From NCBI GenBank assembly GCA_020052415.1, contig JAGVPB010000014.1, positions 30,485 to 94,484 on the forward strand: a stretch of 64,000 nt of DNA, written 5' to 3'. Made by a program: the position numbers and the translations under genes. Numbering within the stretch: position 1 is the first letter of the stretch; the number at the start of each line of letters is the position of its first letter. A model generated the notes under the pieces. That model worked only from the letters and a program-made list of their open reading frames with translations. It was not told the DNA's origin and made no database searches. This stretch comes from Bacteroidales bacterium (GTDB lineage: Bacteria > Bacteroidota > Bacteroidia > Bacteroidales > JAADJA01). This document shows, piece by piece, positions 45,179-54,468 of this stretch.

Positions 45179-46990
45179 TTAATATTGTATTGTTATCGTT
45201 TGCCCGTTAAAAGCATCGAATATAATCTGACTGCCATTTGAGTTTTGGACAATCTTTACTTTCCCTTTTTCGGCGGAACCATTTTTTATCCTGTCCTTAA
45301 AATTCAGACACACATCACTAACAATCAAATTTTCAGGTGCTGCTATGGATATTTGCTGTTTTTGCTTGTCACCATTCACATAAAACTGAAGCAGGGCAAG
45401 ATTCTTTCTGAATTCAGCAACCTCGTTAATCGTGGTGATCCAGGTGTTTTCATTTTTTACGGTGTGAATGATACCTTCAAGGGCAGACAAAGTGGTATCA
45501 CAATATCCGACAAATTGAGGGTGTCCGAGAAATACCATGCAACCCCTGTAAGGTTTTACAGCATAATTCCAGAAATTCTCAAGGTACTTGCGGTAAACCA
45601 TTACATTTTTCCCCACCTGGCTGGAATCGGGACTATGATCATCCTTAATTATTTTCAGAAAATGATAATCATCGTGATAGGTTGGCGCTATTTCCAGAAT
45701 ATCGGTACTTTTATAATATCCGTTATCAGCCATCACAATATTATATGGAACAACACTTCCATGGAAAAAATCAAGATTATTTGCTCCAACGCTTGATTCG
45801 AATTTATATTTATGTTCATCCAGAGCCAGCAGTCCCCAAAAACCAGGATTGGTAAAGGGAAAACGGAAACCCTGAAAATCCAGATCCCAGTAATTCTCAT
45901 TTCTAAGTATATCATCAACAGCCTGCGGATATTTTAAATCATCAAAATTGCTGTAAGAATAACCATTCGATGCAAGAGGAAAGGATTTCTTCTTTAAGTA
46001 ATCTTTCAATTCAGCGCTTACCAATCCGTTTACAAAAATTGTCGGTTCAATATTTTCATTTTCAAGCAGGTGCAATACGCGTTCATACTGACCAATTGCT
46101 CCTTCTGCATTCAAACTGATACAAAATGCATAATCGTATCCGCCGGGCCAGGGATTCAGGCTGAATTTTATTCCATGAGTGTCATTATAAGTATCAATTA
46201 CAAACTTGTAAAATTTGTCAATCTGGTCTTCACTCCAGTACCCTCCTTCATTTTTTGGATGCAGCAATCCGGAGAAGGCTAAAAAATAAGCAAATCCATT
46301 TTCATATTTATTTTCAATAATTGCCGGTGTTGAGTTACCTCTGTTGTTCCAGTATCCCATTGTTTTATAATTTCCCGTGGCCATCGCGTCAGGAACCAAA
46401 GTCCATAATTCATGTTCATCATCGGATAATAAATCAGCAGGAATATCCCATGGCAAATCCGCTATCTTCCCTTCCAATCCGAATCCGGTCATATTTTTTT
46501 CCGAAAAGGATGCTCCATAGCATTTCGACAATTCCCAATTATCAGGGGTCAGAATTTGAAATATACTTACCCTGTCTGTTCCATCGGGGTAGTTACGTCC
46601 AACGTTTTCGCCTGAAATCAACACTCCGCCTTCAGCCACGAACTTAGTCAGGTTATGCAATTCTTCGTCCGACATGTAACTCAGTGAATACTTCCTGTCA
46701 GCATCATGATATCCGGGGAAAGCTGAAAGAATAATGATGTTGAATTTCTTCAGATCTTTAAAGTGGTACAAGATGTCACGTGGTTCAAGCCTTACGACTG
46801 CTCCCGATTTATTAAAGGACTGAATAGCTATGACAATACCCTGTGCCAATTGTGATCCTTCATCACTGATTCCGGTAGTAATGAAAAGCACCCGAGGCAG
46901 CAGGCTTCCCAATGTTTCCCTGTCAGGTTTTTTTTCTGATGGAGATGAACACTGAATAAGAATTAAGATTAAACCTAAAATGAAAATCAT
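45179..46990 (-). CDS. lipoprotein with amidotransferase-like and inactive deacetylase-like domains (DUF2194-like)
   Basis: A 603-residue lipoprotein (LGLILILIQC, lipid Cys near residue 14). The start at 46990 is chosen because the upstream ATG at 47146 would add 52 residues encoded by repeat sequence. Residues 30-250 look like a Rossmann or class I amidotransferase-like domain (PRVLFITTGISD ... NIIILSAFPGYHDA ... FVAEGGVLISGENVGR). From about 285 a deacetylase-like domain begins, but its catalytic box reads CISLNAEGA where active enzymes have SFDD, and the His box reads LASNGYSYSNFDD where HxxxH is expected. It is therefore probably a non-catalytic sugar-binding or scaffold protein. The resemblance to DUF2194 is from memory. 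Last gene of the polysaccharide operon. Confidence 0.75.
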   Translation of the reverse strand: MIFILGLILILIQCSSPSEKKPDRETLGSLLPRVLFITTGISDEGSQLAQGIVIAIQSFNKSGAVVRLEPRDILYHFKDLKKFNIIILSAFPGYHDADRKYSLSYMSDEELHNLTKFVAEGGVLISGENVGRNYPDGTDRVSIFQILTPDNWELSKCYGASFSEKNMTGFGLEGKIADLPWDIPADLLSDDEHELWTLVPDAMATGNYKTMGYWNNRGNSTPAIIENKYENGFAYFLAFSGLLHPKNEGGYWSEDQIDKFYKFVIDTYNDTHGIKFSLNPWPGGYDYAFCISLNAEGAIGQYERVLHLLENENIEPTIFVNGLVSAELKDYLKKKSFPLASNGYSYSNFDDLKYPQAVDDILRNENYWDLDFQGFRFPFTNPGFWGLLALDEHKYKFESSVGANNLDFFHGSVVPYNIVMADNGYYKSTDILEIAPTYHDDYHFLKIIKDDHSPDSSQVGKNVMVYRKYLENFWNYAVKPYRGCMVFLGHPQFVGYCDTTLSALEGIIHTVKNENTWITTINEVAEFRKNLALLQFYVNGDKQKQQISIAAPENLIVSDVCLNFKDRIKNGSAEKGKVKIVQNSNGSQIIFDAFNGQTITIQY

Positions 46991-47053
46991 ATTGCGAACG
47001 GGATATGTATCCGCAATTCGGGGAATACCTGGAATGTAGGATAAAATGGTTTT

Positions 47054-47096
47054 CCCATCCGTATTTCCCCTATATTCCCAATATCCATTATTCCCT
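47054..47096. repeat. 9-bp CCCTATATT units inside the polysaccharide operon
   Basis: CCGTATTTC, CCCTATATT, CCCAATATC and CATTATTCCC continue the 9-bp period of the hairpin family at 28148 and 30292. It lies in the leader of the last operon gene. Confidence 0.5.
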
Positions 47097-47160
47097 TTTG
47101 AATAATTCAGGATTTTATCCTGTTCAATTTTTACCCGTTGTTTCATTATTCCACCTTTTT

Positions 47161-50100
47161 TTATTCCACTATTTCAATTGTTATTTCTTTATTGGGCAAC
47201 GCATTGAAAATAAAAGAACCGTTCTTATTCGAATACGTTCCATCCGACTCAGAGCCTGATATTCTGATTATTTGCGCTTCAGTTTTATATTCAAGTGTTA
47301 ATGGCTGACGATAGAAATTCATGTCGAGACTATTGATAATTTTCAGGAAAATGATATTCTGAAACCGATCTGTCTGGATGGTTGAAGCAAGTTTTTCCCT
47401 TTTATATTTATACACATTTGCTTCAGTGGCTATCCAATAGCCGGTATTGCGCAAAAGCCTGACCTGTTTCTCAAAATCTGCTTTTTGAATAAAGATTTTC
47501 GAAGCTTCCTCCTTGCTTAACTGCGCTGGAATCTCCGATAAATTTTCATACAAATGATGATAGACAATAATGGTCCATTGAAATTCCCTTGCCAATAAAA
47601 TGTCATTGAGTTCTGCCGGTGAAATTTTGGAATTGATAACAAGGTAATTAATTCCTTTATAATCTGTTTGCAAGCTTCCTTTCACGGTGGGTTTTCTAAT
47701 AAACAATATGTCACTGGCATTTGAAACATTGAATGACGGCCTGGTGCAGTGTAATGTAGTGATCAAAGCATGGGATTTTTGTGTCAGCGATAACTGATCG
47801 CTTTGATATGACGCCGGGTTTTCAATTTGCATTGCAATTTCATTTTTTACTGCCATCTCTCTTACTTCTTTAGTGCTGAGTCTTTTTAACAAGGCATCGT
47901 CTCCGAGTTCATAAATGCGCGATGCATCATCCAGTAACCCCGGAATGACACCAAAACTTGCAGGAATTTCATATTTGGTTAGAACCGGCAGGGCATACTG
48001 GTATTGAGAAAAACCGGCATTATCGAAGCTTATACTTACAGCGCCTTTTCTGTTATTGTAATAATCTGCTATCTTAAAGGACTCGTTTAACACGCTTCTA
48101 TTTGTTTCTTCTTGATTCTGAACGGATAAGTTTTTGAAATAATCCTGCAAGGTAAAATATAATGGCTTAAGGCGTTCAGTATATACAGGTATTTCCCATT
48201 CATTCCATGTGCACGAAAAAGGAGCATCTCCGGGAAATTGCAGTATCGGTGTATTTTTTTTATCGGTTACAAACAGAAATATATTAAATGCCCCGGTTTT
48301 GGAATATTCTACATCACCTGTCCCTGCAATATCATCCAGAACAAATCTTTTTGCCGGATCGCTCACATTGAGCAAGTGCCAGTCGAGCCTGATTTCAAAT
48401 ATTTCCTCAGGCTGATTAAAATACCAGTCGGCATTGGAACATTCAGGCTCTGAAGAATTTCCGAACAGCAAAGGACTTCGATCGAATAAAACAGAATCCG
48501 ATTTTTGTCCGAGCAATGATACACGGCCTCTGTTTGTCAATAACAACTGGTGAATAAATTTCCCGTTCTCATTCCTTTTGGAGGAATAGACGGGAATGTG
48601 ATCGTTATAAATATCGGTAAAAACCGAATAAGGTTCATCAACCAAAATAAATGCACTGTCTTTTGAATTGAACTCAAGGAGAAATTCGAATCCGTTTTCG
48701 AACACTTTCTCAATAAAGGGCAGTTTATGGTCACCTTTATCCTGATCATAAGTATCAATTGCGAAATATAGATTTTTATTACTTAAATCGAACCCGGGAA
48801 TTTTTGCTGCGATATAAAAGTAGGAAGCATCCGAATCCGTTACAAGTGTTACCTCATCATTGTCGAACCTTACGTCATTCCAGTCCTTCATTTCGCCATC
48901 AATGGTTTTGATTTTATTTTCCAATGCGTAAATACCAAAGTTTTGCTCGGGATTTTCCATGTTGTGCCAGATTTTTCTGTCATCTGAAGGTTGTTCAAAA
49001 TCCATTACGAGCCAGTTGTGCTTAAACCATTCATCAATCCATTCAAAATAAATAGCGCCCGCACATCCAGAATTGACGATGTTCTGTGTTAGAGTAAGGG
49101 AAAGTTCAGCCTGGTCGGCTTCCGAGTGTCCTCCCTGGTGAAATCCATCAGGCATAAAATGGCTGTTTCCCCGACTTGACGGCAGGCCATATTCGGCAAT
49201 GACCAGTGGCATTCCGGCTGTATGCAACTTTAAATCCTCAAGGTAATTCAGGTAGCAACTTTGAGTACTGTTTTTATCAGAATGGTTATTGTAGGAATCC
49301 TGAAGATAGATAAAATCAGGATAATAAGGATACACATGATATGCTGCAAAAACACCCGGAACAAACAATTCGGAAGAATGAAACTTAGTAAAATCTATGC
49401 TTTCCTGGTCGTTATCATACTCTCTCACTCTCGAATTTTCAATGATTTCAGTGTTATGGTACATTGGATCGAGCGGGAGCCAGTTTACGAAGGAGACGGG
49501 ATGCTGAGACCAGTATTCCTGGGTTTCATACAGTACAGCAAAATCCATCATATTGGCCAGCCAGGCCTCCATAGCGTTTCCCTGGTTCATGCAGATAAAA
49601 TCGCCGTTATATTGATTAATATTATTGATTTGATTGGTCTTAAATACTGAGGCCGGCTCCCATTCCCGTCCCAGAAGCAGTCCTGCTACATATTTCGAAA
49701 TATCGGTTGAATATACGCCTGCAGCTTTTCCGGGATTCTCCTTTAATACTGCATTTCCATGAATTACATCAATGGCATCAATAATTTCCTTTTGAAATTC
49801 ACGGGTGAAATCCACATTATAATAATCTTCATCAGCCGGTACTTCTGCCCAAACACCTTGCATTAAATATACAGGCTTGTTGTTATGATGCAAATTATAG
49901 TATGAAAACGCTTCATAAAATTCCGGGGGTAAGATGGTATAGGTTCGGATGATGTTGGCATTCATTTCGCCGATCAGTATGAGCCATTCAAGGTATTCAT
50001 CAAATGTCAGAGAAAATTCAGCAGGAAATTTTCCCGGTACTGCAACTCCTAAATTGACTCCTTTCAAAAAGAAATCCTCCCAGTTTGTCTCCTTCTCGTT

Positions 50101-50346
50101 TGCCTGATATTTAATTGTCAGCTTTCTGAAATAATCACGGCCTGCAATAAAATAGTAATCGGAACTGGAGGCTGCTTCATTCAATCTTTCATCGGCCAGT
50201 TTCCAGACAAGTGGTTTTGTTTCATCTTCCACCAACAGGGTTATTTTGCGTTCCTGTCTGATAGATGTCTCAAATTCCATCATTTTCCAGACAATATAAG
50301 CCAGGATGGCAAGCAACAACACTATGAATATTATTTTGCCCCTCAT
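47161..50346 (-). CDS. membrane-anchored glycoside hydrolase, CBM9-like and deacetylase-like fusion
   Basis: A 1061-residue protein anchored by an N-terminal helix (KIIFIVLLLAILAYIVW). Residues about 90-470 resemble a clan GH-A TIM barrel: FFLKGVNLGVAVPGKFPAEF, NANIIRTYTILPPEFYEAF, GREWEP (possible acid/base Glu near 228), HVYPYYPDF and PLVIAEYGLP (possible nucleophile Glu near 384). Residues 475-720 form a CBM9-like sandwich (IDGEMKDWNDVRF, YFYIAAKIPGFDL). The last 290 residues are a relative of the deacetylase at 53350-54468, but with SFDNAG instead of SFDDAS and IENPASYQSDQ instead of the HxxxH box, so probably inactive. It overlaps the upstream gene by 1 bp. A periplasmic hydrolase that trims or carries the polymer is the likely role. 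Confidence 0.8.
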   Translation of the reverse strand: MRGKIIFIVLLLAILAYIVWKMMEFETSIRQERKITLLVEDETKPLVWKLADERLNEAASSSDYYFIAGRDYFRKLTIKYQANEKETNWEDFFLKGVNLGVAVPGKFPAEFSLTFDEYLEWLILIGEMNANIIRTYTILPPEFYEAFSYYNLHHNNKPVYLMQGVWAEVPADEDYYNVDFTREFQKEIIDAIDVIHGNAVLKENPGKAAGVYSTDISKYVAGLLLGREWEPASVFKTNQINNINQYNGDFICMNQGNAMEAWLANMMDFAVLYETQEYWSQHPVSFVNWLPLDPMYHNTEIIENSRVREYDNDQESIDFTKFHSSELFVPGVFAAYHVYPYYPDFIYLQDSYNNHSDKNSTQSCYLNYLEDLKLHTAGMPLVIAEYGLPSSRGNSHFMPDGFHQGGHSEADQAELSLTLTQNIVNSGCAGAIYFEWIDEWFKHNWLVMDFEQPSDDRKIWHNMENPEQNFGIYALENKIKTIDGEMKDWNDVRFDNDEVTLVTDSDASYFYIAAKIPGFDLSNKNLYFAIDTYDQDKGDHKLPFIEKVFENGFEFLLEFNSKDSAFILVDEPYSVFTDIYNDHIPVYSSKRNENGKFIHQLLLTNRGRVSLLGQKSDSVLFDRSPLLFGNSSEPECSNADWYFNQPEEIFEIRLDWHLLNVSDPAKRFVLDDIAGTGDVEYSKTGAFNIFLFVTDKKNTPILQFPGDAPFSCTWNEWEIPVYTERLKPLYFTLQDYFKNLSVQNQEETNRSVLNESFKIADYYNNRKGAVSISFDNAGFSQYQYALPVLTKYEIPASFGVIPGLLDDASRIYELGDDALLKRLSTKEVREMAVKNEIAMQIENPASYQSDQLSLTQKSHALITTLHCTRPSFNVSNASDILFIRKPTVKGSLQTDYKGINYLVINSKISPAELNDILLAREFQWTIIVYHHLYENLSEIPAQLSKEEASKIFIQKADFEKQVRLLRNTGYWIATEANVYKYKREKLASTIQTDRFQNIIFLKIINSLDMNFYRQPLTLEYKTEAQIIRISGSESDGTYSNKNGSFIFNALPNKEITIEIVE

Positions 50347-51890
50347 TAAAAATGTACTTTAACTGCAATAAAACCTGTTAAGTTCTGATAATACGGGTTG
50401 TAAAAACTACTTCCACCAATGGAGAATGAATACGGGTAATAATTATATCCTAATTCGAGATTTGAAGCCCAGTTATTCACATTCATATTTATTTTCTGAA
50501 GCCGGCCGGATTCATCTTCTTCATAATTAAACTCTGTTCCTATATTATAGGAGAAATTACCATACACATAGAGTTTTTTATAAGGATAATAAACGGTAAC
50601 CGAAGCTCCTGTCAGGTTTCTGCCAAAGGGGGAATAATACAAAGATGACTTGTATTTATAGTTAAGATAGGAATAGTTTAAACCCAGCCTGGTTTCAGGT
50701 TTAGCAAGTATCCTGCAGGTCAATGATAAACCATAGGTCTGGTAGGCATTTTCGTGGGTAAAGGAGGTGTCATTGATAATGTCCTTAATCAAAACCGGAT
50801 CTGCAATCCCGTATATATATTTTGCATTGAACCCAAATAACCTGTAACTTATCTGAACTTCGTCGGATATTGATTTTGCTCCTACCTTATTCCAGTAGTA
50901 AAAATAATCATATCCTGCTGTTAAAGAATTTTTGAATGTAATCTTTTCCAAGGCATAATTCAATAACCAGTTCAAACCATAGGCTGTTACTTTGTCGTCA
51001 GTATTGCTGTAGCCGCCATAAAGGCTTATTTTATGATGTTCCCTGATCCAGCTTCCCTTTACCCACGAAGTGTTGAACCATCTTGTGGTATCTCCATCAG
51101 TTACAGTATCGGTAAAATCCCGGTTCGAGTAATCCAGCAGGAAATTGGCTTCTACATGAAAGTAATCCGTCAGTCTTTTCTCCAGTTTAATAACCGATAC
51201 CAATGCATTGATTTCATAATTTTCTTCCTTTTCCTGTAAAGGGCTTATTTTAAGTGACAAGCCGAACTGCAGTTCGCGCTGAATATCCTGGTATTCATTT
51301 TTGTATTCTTCATTTTCCGGATCAAGCGCTATTGCTTTATTGTAATAAAAGACCGCGGTATGAGGCATTCCTTTCCAATAATACATTTTACCAATCCCAG
51401 CCCAGGCTTCGGACCAGGTGTTATCAATTTTATTGATCCTCTGATAAACCGAAATGGCTTCATCCAGCCTGCCACCATGACTGTAAGCTTTGGCAAGGTA
51501 AAAATACTGCGGAATATCATCCGGCAAAAACGACAGAGCCTGCTCAAAATAATAAATGGACCTCTTATCTTCACCCAGAAAGCCATAACACTTTCCCAAA
51601 CCGTTTAAGGCTTCAACATCGGTGGAATCGCTATCATAGATTACTTTAAACAATACAATGGCCGAATCATAATTGTCAGTTAAGGTGAAGAGCCTTGCCA
51701 GGGCAAGCCTCGCATCATAATCTGCAGAGTCGGCTGCTAACACTTTCTGATAAAAGCCAATGGCTTTTATGTAGTCTTTTTCAATCTTCGCCTGATAACC
51801 CATATCCCTCCAGTATTCAATGTCGCCGGATTGTCCATTGCAAATGACTAACAAAAGGATAAATGATAATGTGCTGATCAAGTATTTCAT
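50346..51890 (-). CDS. TPR plus outer-membrane beta-barrel protein (PgaA/YaiO-like exporter)
   Basis: A 514-residue protein with a signal peptide (MKYLISTLSFILLLVICNG). Residues 25-205 are about five TPR repeats (IKAIGFYQKVLAADSADYDA, AIVLFKVIYDSDSTDVEALN, SIYYFEQALSFLPDD, AISVYQRINKIDNTWSEAW, AVFYYNKAIALDPENEEY). From about 210 the chain alternates Tyr, Phe and polar residues and ends in VKVHF, as in a YaiO/PgaA-like barrel. The start is set by a 4-bp ATGA overlap with the stop of the synthase gene. By analogy with PgaA it would bind periplasmic polymer and pass it through the outer membrane. Confidence 0.85.
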   Translation of the reverse strand: MKYLISTLSFILLLVICNGQSGDIEYWRDMGYQAKIEKDYIKAIGFYQKVLAADSADYDARLALARLFTLTDNYDSAIVLFKVIYDSDSTDVEALNGLGKCYGFLGEDKRSIYYFEQALSFLPDDIPQYFYLAKAYSHGGRLDEAISVYQRINKIDNTWSEAWAGIGKMYYWKGMPHTAVFYYNKAIALDPENEEYKNEYQDIQRELQFGLSLKISPLQEKEENYEINALVSVIKLEKRLTDYFHVEANFLLDYSNRDFTDTVTDGDTTRWFNTSWVKGSWIREHHKISLYGGYSNTDDKVTAYGLNWLLNYALEKITFKNSLTAGYDYFYYWNKVGAKSISDEVQISYRLFGFNAKYIYGIADPVLIKDIINDTSFTHENAYQTYGLSLTCRILAKPETRLGLNYSYLNYKYKSSLYYSPFGRNLTGASVTVYYPYKKLYVYGNFSYNIGTEFNYEEDESGRLQKINMNVNNWASNLELGYNYYPYSFSIGGSSFYNPYYQNLTGFIAVKVHF

Positions 51891-53350
51891 AGTTTTTGTA
51901 CACCCTTCCTTGCAAATTTGTTCCAATTGTTTTTCCCCCTTGTAAAATTAATTATTCCGGATATTTGTGCAGTGATTTTGTAAATGGAGTATGAAAACTC
52001 TCCGATAATTCCTGCTGTAATAAGCCATATCCAGTCAATAAAACTTTTATAGCGAAGTGCATCCCGGTTCACAGCTTGTTGTTTTTGACTCCAGTTTTCG
52101 ATGATTGCAGTGATCGAGCTTAAAATGATAGCAGTTGTGAGCATAACGCTGGTTAATAATAAAATTGCCCATTTGTAATTGACAAGTCCGTAAAAGGCAG
52201 AAATGACGATGAAAACAAGAGTAAAGATTTTGATCAGAGGTGAAAGTAATTCAAATAAAAAATAATAAGGCAGGCCGATTAAACCTGTAACGCCATAAGC
52301 CGGTTCAAATATCATTTTTTGATGTATCTTCAGAGTTTCGGCCAAACCCTGATGCCACCGGGAACGTTGTTTGAAAAGGTTCTTGCCGTTGTCGGGCACC
52401 TCGGTCCAGCAAACCGGCTCGGGAAGGAAAACGGCTTTCGCTTTTATTTTTTTATCACGGCTGTACTGCCACAGCCTTACGACAATTTCCATGTCTTCGC
52501 ATACGGTTTGCCTGCCAAAACCGATTGTATTCCCAATGTACGGATGCCTGTTACGCACGGTAATAAAACCTCCGATTTCAAGCAAGTCTTCTTTTTTATA
52601 CATTGAAAAAGCGCCCGACATGATCAGCAGTGCATTTATCCTGCTTAATCCTATCCGCGAAATCATGAATGATTTTATATATTCGATGATTTGCCATTGA
52701 ACCCAGATATTGGCAGGCGTTTTTGAACTCACAACCTTATTATGTACAATCACTACGTCATTGGCAGCAGCTAACTGACCACCCGAAACAATAGTGTTCG
52801 GATTGGATATAAACGGTTTTATCACATCTTTTAAGGCATTGGAATCTAAAATGGAGTCGGCATCAATGGTACAGATGAATTTACCACCCGAAAAATTTAT
52901 TCCAGCATTGATTGAATCGGCCTTTCCTCCATTGTCCTTATCAATTAAGATCAGTTTGCCATCAAAAGTACGGTAAACATTGCGAATGGGCTTTGTGACC
53001 AGGAACGGCTCCTTTTCATGTTCTGTTTCTATGAAACTGAAACTTTTTTTCAGCAGTTCGAGCGTTGAATCGCGTGAACCATCGTTTACAAGGATGACTT
53101 CATATTCCGGAAAATCCAGCTCAAGCAGCATGTGGGTACAATGTACAATTGAAACATCTTCATTATAGGCCGGAACAATAATGGAGACCATTTGGCCGGA
53201 ATAATCCTTATCTTCTGTTTTCTTTCCATTTTTATTCTTTCGCCTGAAAACAGCAAGAGAATATATGAAAAGGCCTATATCAATGACAAAATAAAAGGTG
53301 AAATAAATGATCAGTAACTTTTCAATAATTCTAAGCAGAAGGATCACCAT
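51887..53350 (-). CDS. processive glycosyltransferase family 2 (polysaccharide synthase, PgaC-like)
   Basis: A 487-residue membrane synthase. An N-terminal helix is followed by the GT2 domain: VSIIVPAYNEDVSIVHC (near 51), VILVNDGSRDST, CTIDADS (metal DxD near 163), the acceptor ED in QTVCEDMEIVVRLW (near 280) and the product-binding QRSRWHQGL (near 330) that marks processive enzymes. Four or more helices follow (SPLIKIFTLVFIVISAFYGL onward). No PilZ domain is visible, so direct c-di-GMP control is not indicated. The sugar is unknown; linkage to deacetylases suggests N-acetylated hexosamine. It overlaps its neighbours on both sides. Confidence 0.9.
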   Translation of the reverse strand: MVILLLRIIEKLLIIYFTFYFVIDIGLFIYSLAVFRRKNKNGKKTEDKDYSGQMVSIIVPAYNEDVSIVHCTHMLLELDFPEYEVILVNDGSRDSTLELLKKSFSFIETEHEKEPFLVTKPIRNVYRTFDGKLILIDKDNGGKADSINAGINFSGGKFICTIDADSILDSNALKDVIKPFISNPNTIVSGGQLAAANDVVIVHNKVVSSKTPANIWVQWQIIEYIKSFMISRIGLSRINALLIMSGAFSMYKKEDLLEIGGFITVRNRHPYIGNTIGFGRQTVCEDMEIVVRLWQYSRDKKIKAKAVFLPEPVCWTEVPDNGKNLFKQRSRWHQGLAETLKIHQKMIFEPAYGVTGLIGLPYYFLFELLSPLIKIFTLVFIVISAFYGLVNYKWAILLLTSVMLTTAIILSSITAIIENWSQKQQAVNRDALRYKSFIDWIWLITAGIIGEFSYSIYKITAQISGIINFTRGKNNWNKFARKGVQKL

Positions 53351-54468
53351 CAGTAAGATTCTTTTGTAATGACGATTTGTTTTTCGGGATAAGCATCAAT
53401 ATATAATTTTCTTTCTTCTGTCGTAAATATTCCATCATTCAGGCTTCCCTGCACACTCACCTTTTTCCAGGGCAGTTCAACTTCAATTGTCAGAGGGTGG
53501 TTATAGACATTCTTATTCAGGTTTGTGAATGTATTGATATAAATTTTTTTCTTCGTTCTGATCACCCGTATTTCAGTGTTGTCCCTTTCAGTAATATATT
53601 TTCCGATCGTGCTTACCGGTGCGACCCAATAATTTACCGATACAAGAGATTTCATTTGTTTTTCAAACTGAAAAGGTGAGAGTGAATAAGAGTTGACAAC
53701 ATCGTGTGAACGGATAATTTCCATTTCCTTCGAGCCTTCTTCAAACAAATGATGATACATCAGGATAAGCCAGTTGCCCTTTGCCTGATCCAGCCAGTTT
53801 TGAAAAATAACCGAATCGGGTGAGGTTTCATTTAAAATCACATGGGTAGCGAGCAGGTACATATTCCCGGGAGATGAGGGATTAACGGTATCCAGGCCGG
53901 TTCTTCCAAAAAGATAACCGGCTTCTTCGGCAGCAATGGGAATATTTCCGGATGCATAAGAGTAAGGATAATTCATTGTGTAAACCTTAGTTTGAATTCT
54001 GGATTCAATCAGTGTTTTAATTTTATTCATTTCCTCAACCAGGTTGGGAACCGGCATTAGTTTATCATATTTTTCATGTGTGTAACCGTGTGCAGCCAGC
54101 TCATGCCCTTGATCATAAAGTTCAAGCAACTGAGGCCAGCCCATCTTTTTTATTTCCATTGAGCCGGGTTCAGCAGAGAATGCCGGCGCCTCACCTACCC
54201 ATTCGCCAACAATGCTGAAAGTAGCTTTTATACCGAGCTTTTCAAGTATTGGGTATGCTGCAGTGTGCTGTGAATAACTTGCATCGTCAAAGGAAACAGA
54301 AACTGCGCCGGGCTTATTTTGATACCAGGTGGTTATCCGGGCTGTCACCTTTTTTGAATCCTGCCCGAAAACATTCAGGGTCATCACTAAAACCAGAGCA
54401 GGCCAAAGAATCCCTGAGTTAATTATCAAAACAGAAGAAAAGCCCTTACAGGTTATATTATCTTTCAT
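53350..54468 (-). CDS. exported polysaccharide deacetylase (NodB/CE4)
   Basis: A 372-residue secreted protein. It has a signal region (WPALVLVMTLNVFGQDS) and a NodB domain. VSVSFDDASYSQH (near 59) carries the catalytic and metal Asp residues, LAAHGYTHEKYDK (near 120) carries the two metal His, and NYPYSYASG (near 168) and LILMYHHLFE (near 235) complete the site. A small C-terminal beta domain follows (PLTIEVELPWKKVSV ... QIVITKES). This C-terminal domain is shared with the two other deacetylase-like proteins of the operon. It is the first gene of the operon and overlaps the synthase gene by one base. It probably removes acetyl groups from the exported polymer. Confidence 0.9.
   Translation of the reverse strand: MKDNITCKGFSSVLIINSGILWPALVLVMTLNVFGQDSKKVTARITTWYQNKPGAVSVSFDDASYSQHTAAYPILEKLGIKATFSIVGEWVGEAPAFSAEPGSMEIKKMGWPQLLELYDQGHELAAHGYTHEKYDKLMPVPNLVEEMNKIKTLIESRIQTKVYTMNYPYSYASGNIPIAAEEAGYLFGRTGLDTVNPSSPGNMYLLATHVILNETSPDSVIFQNWLDQAKGNWLILMYHHLFEEGSKEMEIIRSHDVVNSYSLSPFQFEKQMKSLVSVNYWVAPVSTIGKYITERDNTEIRVIRTKKKIYINTFTNLNKNVYNHPLTIEVELPWKKVSVQGSLNDGIFTTEERKLYIDAYPEKQIVITKESY

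Noticed and set aside
45179..54468. A complete pga or pel operon
   Set aside because: PgaD and PelD-G equivalents are not visible and the hydrolase layout differs, so only an analogous system is claimed.
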